Shown here piece after piece: positions 10,493 to 19,672 of a stretch of DNA of 64,000 nucleotides; positions within the stretch are counted from its first letter, which is position 1, and each line of letters begins with the position of its first letter. Both the position numbers and the translations under genes were made by a program. The notes under the pieces were generated by a model. It was not told the origin of the DNA and did not search any database. It worked only from the letters and a program-made list of their open reading frames with translations. The stretch comes from Schistosoma haematobium. Lineage: Eukaryota > Platyhelminthes > Trematoda > Strigeidida > Schistosomatidae. The stretch lies in contig NC_067195.1 in assembly GCF_000699445.3 (NCBI RefSeq), positions 60,797,591 through 60,861,590 on the forward strand, read 5' to 3'.

Positions 10493-11340
10493 GCAGGCCG
10501 GTGTTCGGACATGATTGATTCCGTTCTGCCGATGAAATTCCGAGAAGTCAGCGAACGTAAACTGTGTTCTATTGTCGCCAACTATCGATTCTGAGAACCC
10601 GAAACGTCCGAATAGTTTACGTAGTTTTCGGACTGTGCAGCCTGTAGTGAGAAAAAATTCTGGCCACTTGCTGTATGCATCAATTACCAATAGGTAATTT
10701 TGTTTATGAAGTGAACAAGCGAAGTCCAAATGTATACACTGCCACGGAAACCTTGCACTTGTCGCTTTAACAAGCGTCGGGGTGTCTAATGATGAATACG
10801 GCACCTTGCAGACACGTTTGATGGGTTTATCCATTACTTCAAGTTTTTCTAGAATATCTAGACCAAGAAGATCAAGGTTTGGTCGTTCAGTCAAATAGCA
10901 TATTCTTTTATAGTTAGTCCAATTGAAAGAAAATTCACACTGTAATTCGTCAATTAGTTTTAGCACTCCTCCTGATCTGTTTTCAAAGGTTTTCTTAAAT
11001 GACTTCATTGGCGGTTTCCCAATAAAGTTATACGTTTCTCTAGACACTAGGTTGATATCGGATGCCGTGTCAATTCGAAGACGAGCTGATATTCCGTTAA
11101 TCTGGACAGTAACATACATCCTCCGATCGTCATAGTCTGTTTGAAAGGCTGTTTCCCGAGAAAGAGATTTAGTTTCGGCTGATTTCATCACATATCGAGG
11201 ACCTTTATGTTTCTTCTTGAACTGGGACGTACGATTCGGTGGACAATGCCCTTCTTTATGTCCACGTCTGTTGCACACCTGACATTTATGCTTCTTAAGT
11301 GGACAGAATTGTACATAATGCCAATCACCATATAACCAAC
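10493..11340 (-). pseudogene. Gypsy copy A, Gag zinc knuckle, protease and integrase core in one frame
   Basis: Minus-strand order is: CCHC zinc knuckle (CQVCNRRGHKEGHC, about 11250-11290), an aspartic protease with LRIDTASDINLVS (catalytic Asp) and NLDLLGLDILEKL, then directly the integrase core with FPWQCIHLDFACSL (first Asp), NYLLVIDAYSKWPE and ESIVGDNRTQF (second Asp). Reverse transcriptase and RNase H, normally about 600 residues between protease and integrase, are absent and the frame is not broken at the junction near 10800. The frame is then cut at 10492 by CR1-like copy C. Integrase continues at 7256. Confidence 0.85.
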
Positions 11341-11381
11341 AGGCAGTCGTTGGTTTGATACGAGTTACGGCTCCTGCAAGT

Positions 11382-12093
11382 TCAATTAGGATTTACCTGT
11401 TCAATTAAATCATTGTCGTGTCTGATGTTTTGTAGTCGCTTACATTCGTCCATCAATGTTATGAGTGTGACGTTTGGATCTTGATGCAGTTGAGTCAAAA
11501 TTCTAGTCCTGATCCCAGCATGTTGTGGTGACTGAAGAGCTTTGATGAATATTAAGCATTTAAACTGGTCTTCTGTCGATGAGCGTAACTTGAACCATCC
11601 ACACTCTCGCTTGACGACGTCTGCTAGAGCATCGTATTCAATGGTTTCGCGTTTCACCAAATTTAGACACTGATATCGAATACTAAACAATGAGGATCAT
11701 TCACCGAACATCTCTGTCTCGAGGTCACGTTGGTAATATATAGTCAGCATAACGTGCATGTTCAAACATGCGCACTAACAATCGGGTCTTCCATGCGTCA
11801 TCTTGTTTGCAAAACTCTATACCAAATGTATCTCCTCAACGCTTGAACAACGTGAGGAAGGTATTTCCACTTTCGGGGTCATTGATGGATGCTAGTATAC
11901 TTCTAGCAACTGCATAACAAGAAGTATCTGAGATAGCATATGAACTCCAGCAGTGGATGTTAAGCTGTTGCATCAGAGCCCCTAACGACCGCATTTGTGC
12001 ATCGAGTTGTTCTTGCTTTTGTTGTAGTATTCGATTGATCTGGTCATCTGGTATCTGCACCTTGAATGTGTTTTCCTTTTTCCTCAGAACCAC
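11382..12093 (-). pseudogene. Gypsy copy A, Gag
   Basis: Minus-strand pieces in order are PDDQINRILQQKQEQLDAQ, DPESGNTFLTLFKR, then after a stop DTFGIEFCKQDDAWKTR, and a second frame with IEYDALADVVKRECGWFKLR, QLHQDPNVTLITLMDECKRL and HDNDLIEQ. The arrangement fits a Gag capsid protein upstream of the zinc knuckle at 11280. At least three stops or frameshifts break it near 11690-11836. Start at 12093 or slightly upstream; the true initiation codon is not clear. Confidence 0.75.
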
Positions 12094-12099
12094 TGTTAT

Positions 12100-12340
12100 A
12101 ATTTTCTCTTATTACAACCCGTCTACTATTGCTTAGTATTCTCGGACACCAATCCACTCGACAAGTCTTCAAATCAGAACACGGTTGAACAGGAATGAAA
12201 TTATGTTCCAAATAAAAAGGGTCGATGGAAGTGAGAAGCACAATAAGGAAAACGTTAGTATATTTATGGTTTTTACATGAGAATATTCTAGAGTGTTTTC
12301 CAAGTATCGACGAACGCTGATTGGACAAGAATTAGCCAGT
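12100..12340 (-). repeat. Possible 5' LTR remnant of gypsy copy A
   Basis: The block lies directly upstream of the minus-strand gag and contains CCATAAATATACTAACG (TATA-like) and TTGTCCAATCAG (CCAAT-like), the usual layout of a promoter-bearing LTR. No second copy is present in the window because the 3' end of the element was not found, so this stays tentative. Confidence 0.4.
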
Positions 12341-12344
12341 CAGT

Positions 12345-14245
12345 GTGCACCAACACAGTCGTGCATGGAACATGCCCTGATCCAATCTATGTCCCGCTAA
12401 CATTATAGTACTACCCGAACTCTGAATCATCCGTACTAGATCTCATATTGACCCATTATAAGGATGATGTCACAAACCTCGATTATATGCCACCCTTAGG
12501 TAAAAGTGATCATGCAGTTCTAATCTTTGACTTCCACATAGTTGTAATAAATGAGCGCACGTCAGCCCGAACCAGACCAAACGTCTGGAAAGCAAATATA
12601 AAAGGTATTATGCACTCAGCATGCGAAGTAGTTTTGTCAATAGAACCACAGTCACTAATCGAAATGGCTTGAGGTGTATTTAGAAATTTTTCCTTAAAAG
12701 TCACTTCATTTCACACCCCATGGACTATACCAAGGAGTTCGGGAAACTCCTCACCGTGATTCAACGGTGTAGTTCGCACTCTTCTCCGTAAGAGGAGAAG
12801 AATGTGGGAGAGATTTAGGTGACTGGGCATTCAATATCGAAAAGCTCGAACTATTTTGCCTCGACCTTGTGCAAATCTAGAAGGCTGTACAAGGAAAACC
12901 TATAGAATAGTCTAGTCTATAGAATGTCCTAAACGCTTGTATCTGTCCGTAAACCGAAGGACCAAGAGTAGAGGAAATATTCCAGCATTATAGGGTGACA
13001 GTAGTACTGCGTCATTAGGGAAGTATGGTTATGGTATTCTCAAACTATTTTAGCACTGTATGTAGAAATGCCCTTCCCTTCAGTTCATACAAACCCCCAC
13101 TCTCTAACACACACTGGACACCGTGAACATTAAAGATGTCGATATCTTTGGTCTGTCATATGAGTTTGATATAGGCAAATTCATGGAACCCGACGAAATG
13201 CATTTTATGTTGGTAAAGGAATCAGCAAATTTTTATCGCAAATCCCGTAAACATATGTTTCAATCTATCTGTAATCCAGAGTCGATTACCAAACGACTGG
13301 AAATATGCTATTATAAGTCCTGTCTTCAAAACTGGTACAATTCACAAACCTGAGAGCTATTGACCTGCAAGTCCAACCATTGTGGTTGTTAAGATTTTAA
13401 AAAAACTTTTCTGAAGGATCTGTCTATGTATCTAGAAGAAAACTTAATTCTTTCTGAAAAACAGCATGACTGTTGGAACAGGTGATTCGTGTCTCACAAA
13501 CTTATTAGCAGTTCGTCCGAGTTGGTGCGCTCTTAAGGATCAAGAGTAACCTACAGATGTCGTCTATATTGGCTTCATTAGGGTTTTCGACAAGGTTCCT
13601 CACAACCAGCTGTTATAGAAGTTAATTAATATCGAGGTTTGATATAACTTACTTATTTGGATGAACGACTTTCTATTTGGGCGTCAGCAAGCGATACGAG
13701 TGTGCGCAACGTTGTCTAGCTGGGAAACCGTGCTTGGCGAAGTGCCTCATAGTCCAGTTTTGAGGCGAGTGTTGTTCTGTATATGAATGACCCTCCTAGT
13801 CTCCTATCCTCATCGATTTTGATATGTGCTAACGATGTCGAGATATGGAGGCTATAAACTATAAAGGCGACAGTTTAGAGCTTCAAAGTGACATGGAGAA
13901 ATTATCTGAATGATCTCAAACTTAGTGGTTACCGAAGGAAACTTCTAAGTGCTTTATGATACATATTGGTCACCACGGTACAGATACATACACGGTGAAT
14001 AACATCCAGATATCTGTTGTCCAGACACACAACGACTTTGGAGTCGTCGTTAGCCAAGACTTCAGATTTACTACACACTGCCGTGCGATAGCCGTCAAAG
14101 GTTGTGGGACCTTGTGGTCAATACGTAGGGCCTTGTGTCATGTCGATGCTAAAACGTTTTCTACTCTGTATACAGTATTCGTCCATCCTAAACTCGAGTA
14201 CTACATACAAGCCACTGGATTTTGCCTAAAACAAGGCAGTGAGCT
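12345..14245 (+). pseudogene. CR1-like copy B, endonuclease end to RT thumb
   Basis: The endonuclease end reads ESSVLDLILTHYKDDVTNLD and LGKSDHAVLIFDF with the SDH motif intact. RT follows with many stops: SPVFKTGTIHKPESY, DSCLTNLLAVRPSWC, DVVYIGF..VFDKVPHNQLL (motif A) and GEVPHSPVLRRVLFCI (motif B). The YADD-equivalent is altered to CANDVEIW. The thumb piece SVVQTHNDFGVVVSQDFRF continues to FVHPKLEYYIQATGFCLKQG, where a SINE interrupts at 14246. It is close in style to copy A. The C-terminus resumes at 14457. Confidence 0.85.
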
Positions 14246-14447
14246 CACTTGGTATTGCTTGCTTGAATCTTTCCATTGATGTTTAAGACTGTAATTGATC
14301 AGTCTTTTATTGGCATATGTGCATACTGTGCGTCTCAGAATGAACATCGACTCTGAGATGCAGGTACATCCAGCTGACAAATCTCAAATAGGACGAAACG
14401 CGCATCTGGATTCCACTGCAGCCACTACCCATCTTTGTTTCTAAAGA
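14246..14447 (+). repeat. tRNA-related SINE, internally deleted
   Basis: It starts CACTTGGTATTGCTTG and ends ...CATCTTTGTTTCTAAAGA between perfect 9-bp target duplications CAGTGAGCT (14237-14245 and 14448-14456). It matches the longer copy at 44340-44691 at both ends. It lacks about 150 bp in the middle, including the tRNA-like boxes. It interrupts the C-terminal reverse-transcriptase frame of CR1-like copy B. Confidence 0.9.
14363..14420 (+). ncRNA. Hammerhead ribozyme remnant in SINE
   Basis: ACATCCAGCTGACAA and GGACGAAACGCGC correspond to the CUGANGA and GAAA core boxes of the schistosome SINE hammerhead. ATCCAG pairs with CTGGAT as stem I. The conserved G8 is changed to A (CTGACAA), stem II is broken (ATCT against GGAC), and the GUC cleavage triplet reads ATC after a lost base. 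Expected to be inactive. Confidence 0.75.
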
Positions 14448-14456
14448 CAGTGAGCT

Positions 14457-14837
14457 ATTAGTAAAGGTTCAAAGAACCTCAACTAAGCCGATTCTCAGAA
14501 TGGTAAAGTTCTCATGTAATGCACGACTGGCTAAACCAAACCCAGTTCCGTCGCCACAAAGAAGAACCAGAGGCGAACCGATCACAGTTTTTAAATTACT
14601 GTGTGACGCATTTGCATCCGAAATGCTCTCATTTTTCTTGTCTTCCGAAACAGAGAGTTTATGAGGACACTAAAAAGTTCACAAGCCTATAACAAATTAC
14701 TTGTCAGCTGACTATCGACTTTCCTATCGAAACATCGACAAATGGAATTCATTACTTCAACACGTGATTGAAGCTCCATCTGTTGACTCACTCCAAAGGA
14801 GGATGGGTCAACTCAGAGACCACCATTACCAGAACTA
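14457..14837 (+). pseudogene. CR1-like copy B, C-terminal part
   Basis: The frame after the SINE reads VKVQRTSTKPILRMVKF, then RRTRGEPITVFKLLCDAF, GH*KVHKPITNYLSADYRLS and NIDKWNSLLQHVIEAPSVDS, ending RRMGQLRDHHYQN before TAA. It directly continues the thumb broken at 14236 and has the standard WN.LP..V..APSV terminus. Three stops are present. Confidence 0.85.
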
Positions 14838-15080
14838 ACTCAGGTTACCTAGTCTCCTGTCCTTTACAAAGTGAAACTAAAACTGAATGCCTGATGAAGG
14901 ACAAGACGCACCAAAAAACGCATATATTTTTCAAAAGTTGAATGACTTAGTTCTGTTACAAGGGGTTAAGCTCCTTTACAAATTAGTTTCAAACATCATT
15001 TTGCAGGTCCAGTTTACGCAGGGTTTGTTCTTCTTCTGTTTCCCTGTAATAAAACACATACTCACATTAATAACATTATA
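14838..15080 (+). other. 3' untranslated region of CR1-like copy B
   Basis: AT-rich sequence after the pol stop with an AATAAA at about 15048. No clear terminal microsatellite was found; the precise end is uncertain. Confidence 0.45.
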
Positions 15081-16440
15081 AATAATGATTCTTAGTTTAC
15101 TGGCACTAACCCCTCTCTTTTTAAGCACTGTTCTCAGTGCCCAGTTATGGACGTATAGGGTTAGGCTGACTTAATAGAATAAAAACACTCTTTTTGGGAC
15201 AGGGATTTGAATGTTAATCTGTAAGTGTATATGCTAATGGAAACAAAGACGTGACCAGTGGTCGTTGAACTGGAGTGCGAAATTCGGCAATCGATTTAAT
15301 TGCAGAATTTTCGTCAGATTAGTAATTATCCCTCGTTGGTCAATGAAGTAAAAAAAATTAAGTTTGATCGTACTGTTTATCACGTTATAGGATAAACGAG
15401 TAGAAAGAAGGGTTGAGGCATTTAAATACAAATCTTTCGCCACTTAGTAGAGAAAGATGGACAATGGAATGCTTGCATAAAAAAATAAATGTAGAACCGT
15501 AACTTCTGTCAGTAATGTTTTTGTTTTAACAGCACGTTAATTGTTGACTCCTAACTGGATCTTTTCTGGCTTCTAGATTTTCATCAGGATTGGGGTGCCT
15601 AGTGTTAACCTCTCAATCAAAATAAGAAACGTTTAGGGTTCTTCTGAGAGTAAAAGTGTCTCGCCGTAGAGAAGTTCTGTCGAGGCATACTCAACACTGA
15701 CTTTCTCTGCTTTACAAATTTCGGGTAAAATAAACGGGATCGGATCAGAGTATCAAGATACGTTTGCAGCTGTAGAGGGATCCCAGTAACAATGAAGCCG
15801 TTCCACCAAACTATTGACGTCGAAGTGTTAAACGGTCGTTCAGAACCCAGTGGGGTGAATACCATAAATATTGATGGTATTTCTGAAAAAAGACGAAGGA
15901 TCTGACTACAGCTTGGCATACATTTATACCGTATTATCATAATCGTTGAAAACAAGATCCAGATGTTAAAGATGAGAAAGGAAAAGGACAATCGTTCAAA
16001 CATCCATACACAAAATAGAGACCTCGGTAAACGTTGTCGATGGCGAGCATATGTAAGTTCGCAAAAACACGAAAAATCAAAAGTGGTGATAATGACAGCT
16101 TCTGGGATGCCATCAACTGCTACGGCATTATAGACAAAATCTACTCTGAGTACCTTGCAACCACCGCCTATAAGCAAACACAAATTTCGTATGTAATTTA
16201 TGCGGTACGGTTATATGAAATCAGATCACATCAAAAAAATGAAAAGTACCTCAACAGTGCTGCTCCCATCATACAGGCAAAAGCTTCTCCAGCACAAATA
16301 ACATGCCATGCTGTGGAATCAGTTAGTGCAGAAAAATGGTATTTGAGAATCACTAAGAAAATTCTCAGCAAAATGGGATCAAGTCTCGATTCGTAAGAAT
16401 CTAATATGACGACGAATTTTTCCCCAACCAGTCGAAGGGC
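15081..16440. other. Unassigned, moderately GC-rich repeat-like sequence
   Basis: Open frames of 188 codons on minus (15617-16183) and 120 on plus (16034-16396) overlap each other and carry no motif I recognise. The plus-strand end near 16380 (AAAATGGGATCAA) recurs at about 17170, suggesting an older repeat unit spanning 16240-17200. Base composition resembles the transposon arm rather than the AT-rich flank to the right. Confidence 0.3.
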
Positions 16441-16573
16441 GTTTTTTTTCTGGTTAGCGTTTTTTAGCGAGTTAGTTTTCTATGGGATGGGGACGCTAAC
16501 CCCATGCCCAGTCCTCCTCCTTTATCCGGGCTTGGGGCCGGTAGTAGCCCTCAGAGGGACTCCAGGCGGAGTT
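16441..16573 (-). mobile_element. Isolated 133-bp RTE 5' leader insertion
   Basis: The block matches only the first ~130 nt of the RTE at 38979-38850, with landmarks GGGATGGGGACGCTAACCCC and TATCCGGGCTTGGG. It is bounded by a perfect 12-bp direct repeat CAGTCGAAGGGC (16429-16440 and 16574-16585). In RTE sense it ends AACCAG followed by eight A. The internal A-run of the leader thus acts as the 3' end, and no RTE 3' sequence follows. Confidence 0.9.
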
Positions 16574-16585
16574 CAGTCGAAGGGC

Positions 16586-18189
16586 ACTAATGATTAACCA
16601 CTGCACGCCAAAACCGTGGATTCACTCAAACATGTCCCTGTTGTCAGTGGCCTGGCATCAGGTTGCAACAAAAAGCAAATCCCAACCGGAATTGGATGAT
16701 GTGTATTTAGTCAAAGCCTGTGAAATATGTAAATATGATAACACGAGTCCCGGTCAAAAGTTAATACATACGAATCAGAGAGAAGAACACGGAAACTAAC
16801 AGTGCATTTCCATGAAACCTGTTGAAGTATATATGTAACGACCGAATTGCCAGTATTTGGTCTGAACACCGGACTGACGAACCAAAATTTATTTGATTAG
16901 ACCAGACTACGTTCCTCTGCATAGCGTGCAAAGCGTTTTTGAGATGCTTGTATTATATTATATCAAGACACAAACTCTGTGCTCAATATAAACGGTTCTA
17001 ATTTAGAAAATAGAACAAATTATGTCAAAAATACAAAATACCTCAAACGGTACAGCCTGTGCTATACAGTCAGAAGTTTCTCTAACGCAAAGTAGCGCGC
17101 TAAACAATAAAAGAAACAGTTAATACGGAAGGGTTCGATACCTGAGAATCAATAAAGCATTCCCAACAAAATGGGATCAAATATCTATCTGCAGGGATTC
17201 CAGCAATCCTCCCAGGCAGACAGTCAAAAGGTTAACAGGCACACAGTGAATCACGCCGTGATCTTGAGCTTAGTCAACTACCACCTTACCGTCAATAGTC
17301 CGGCAACATGCAATAGAAAATCAGGTAAAAAAGATAAGTCTTTAATCAAATTCACATAACAAAGGCTCAGACGAGAAAGATTGAAGAACAAAAGGTGTGG
17401 TTAAACGAGATCTGAACAAAGGTTAAAATACACGACAGGGAGAAGAAACAGATAAATGACAGTACTGTTCATCGTTCGCCTTCCGTTACAATATCCATAG
17501 CACTCCTGTTGTAAATAAATGTGTTTATTGGTGTGATCTTACCGTGTTGATTTTTGAAAAAAGGCGATGCCTTTTTTAGTCAGCACTTTGTCACATAGGT
17601 AGTGCTTTGTATGATAATATGAGGTAGTTTGTGTGTTACGCCGCCAGTTGTTGATGGTTGTATGTCAGTTGCTGTTGTTTTTCCAGAAGCCATTAGCAAC
17701 GAGGACTGTCTAGTAGGTGAGTTATTCTCAAATCCATCATGTTGTCGAAATTACTCTCCTCCAACCCTAGATTTTCTGGAGCTAGCCTAGAATAACGGCC
17801 GCCCTTAAATCATCATGTGGTGTGCAACAATGTCAGTCAAATGTGGTTGCCTTGAGTATGGCCTGCAGAGTTCAAGGTACTTAATAAGTGTTAGTTAATA
17901 GCATAGGCGTATTAAATTTTTACATCAAATAGCACATAACCTACAACCAGAAAATGATACTTGTTGGGTGGGTAGGTTGGTGTTTCCCTACAGTAACCTG
18001 TTTGTCTGAGTTGACGAGTAGGCTATGGTAATGAAGCAGGTTAATACCAATGGTCGGCATTTACACGTCTGAAACTTTAAAAACCCTTGAATGGGCTTTC
18101 ATCATCCCACGGCAAGGTAAACGTATATTTAACCCTAAGTGGTGGTCGGTTATCTGTCGGCAGACTGTAGATTGGTTTGTCTGAGACTT
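16586..18189. other. Unassigned sequence
   Basis: No coding motif seen. Small frames at 16590-16799 and 17171-17359 lack features. The part 17500-18189 may be decayed gypsy sequence downstream of the minus-strand gag fragment, but this could not be shown. Confidence 0.3.
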
Positions 18190-18620
18190 CTATTTGATCA
18201 AACAAACCTCGATACTGTGGATACTGGCGAGCTCCATAATCTGGCCACCAGATGAAGTTAGTTCACTTACGGGGTTATCTTTGGAATGAGACATAGACCA
18301 TTTGTATTTGATTGGGAAGCTTCTATAAATAATGGTGTCTGGAGATTCTTTTATAGAAAGTTCCCTAGCCCATGACCTCTCTCATACATAGCAATTCTTC
18401 TGTTTCCAGATCATGTCTCAGTCTGATCCTTTTAAAGAGTTCGTCTAAAATTTGTCGATAGATTAGACCTTCACGTTTGAAAGATAGCCCTTCCTAAAGC
18501 ACCATGAGGTTGGGAAAAAATTGATGGGTATGCCAGGTCTTAAATATTCATCGAGCTCGCTTGATAGTGCCCTCACTATTGCAGTTAACGGAACAAGTTT
18601 GTCTGTCACGCTCTATTTGT
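18190..18620 (-). pseudogene. Decayed Ty3/gypsy Gag fragment
   Basis: Minus-strand frames give LDEYLRPGIP, then YRQILDELFKRIRLRHDLET and LLCMREVMG. These align with RYVTPGL, RLDQLLNNIDLQHGSATD and LLRMREVIG in the gag at 4091. Stops and frameshifts are frequent. About 640 bp further in the upstream direction, at 19250-19285, lies a short match to the gypsy LTR/leader, in the order expected for a minus-strand element. Confidence 0.55.
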
Positions 18621-18838
18621 AGAAGTTAGCTTCTGCATAAAAAAACCAGGCTCCGAATTGTCAGGCTGGAATGTCTTGAGTTGCAAGATGAGGGTGTAAT
18701 AGACTGTATCTTTCAAAGTTTAGGTGTGTATTTGGACATAATGAGGACACCACAATATATAGTGTTAGTGTAAGAAACTGAATCACGATTTATAGTTTTG
18801 TGTACTAGATCACGCTGTAATCACCACTGAAGGTGTCG

Positions 18839-18878
18839 TGGTAATTCAGTATTTGACAACGCCGTTGTCTGAATTACC
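18839..18878. repeat. Nested palindrome
   Basis: GGTAATTCAG and CTGAATTACC are perfect inverted repeats flanking GACAACGCCGTTGTC, itself nearly self-complementary. The structure could form a cruciform or RNA hairpin. It lies upstream of the decayed gag on the minus strand. Confidence 0.6.
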
Positions 18879-19249
18879 TTTTAAGAGGAGGATCCCAAAG
18901 CCAGTCAGAACAGAAGTTAGGAATGAAGGAGTTATAAAATATATTTCAATGGTGATTGATGTGTCGAGATGTGTACAGTCTGGGCTGACTAGCCATTGTA
19001 AGTGATGTACAGTACGGCCTACCCAAACGTGATCTAATGTGGATGCTTGATTAAGTGCCTTCAGCTAGTGGTGTGCCAAGCAAAACTAATGAGGTTAGTG
19101 TCAATGTTGAAAATTAAAGGGACTATTTATTTTGACGAGTTATTTACCACTGGTTATTTGTAAAGTCATTTAGAGTCATCAGCGTAGATTCCGTTAACCG
19201 AAATCCTACAATCTTCAATCGAGCATGCTTGAGTGTAAAATAAGTAATC

Positions 19250-19285
19250 AAATGTGGTTTAAGGATGCCACAGATACTCGGAGTT
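19250..19285 (-). repeat. Fragment of gypsy LTR/leader
   Basis: The plus strand reads GGTTTAAGGATGCC then ACTCGGAGTTT. This matches in reverse complement AAACTCCGAATAC and GGCATCCTTAAACC at 25000-25030, and more loosely 3900-3930. It is cut at 19285 by the BEL/Pao insertion. Confidence 0.6.
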
Positions 19286-19553
19286 TAGAACACACACAAA
19301 AGGAGGAGCAAATCAACATGGCTACCGCCAAGAACAAGTGTCAAGTAAAACAACACAGATGCAGTTCAGGAAGAAACACAACTTAGCGAATGAGTAAGAA
19401 AAACAAAAACTATAATAAAAATACAAGTATTAACAATTCAAATGTAATCAAGAGACAACAGTGTACAACTAAGGTGATCAATAGGAACAAAGTGCAAGTA
19501 TATACATGGAGGGATTTTCACCAACACACAAAACATTCAAAATGGATCTTACA
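19286..19553 (-). repeat. BEL/Pao 3' LTR
   Basis: Direct repeat of 23026-23293 with one mismatch. In element sense it begins TGTAAGATCC and ends GTGTGTTCTA. A 103-codon plus-strand frame crossing it is a by-product of its base composition. Confidence 0.92.
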
Positions 19554-19672
19554 CCGGCCCCCAAAATCCCTCCATACCACACAAGCCACCTTGATGCCTA
19601 CGGTCATGGTTCATTATGTAACATATTACACTATAGGAACGAGTAGGACTTACAACAGTACGCCTACTCGAC

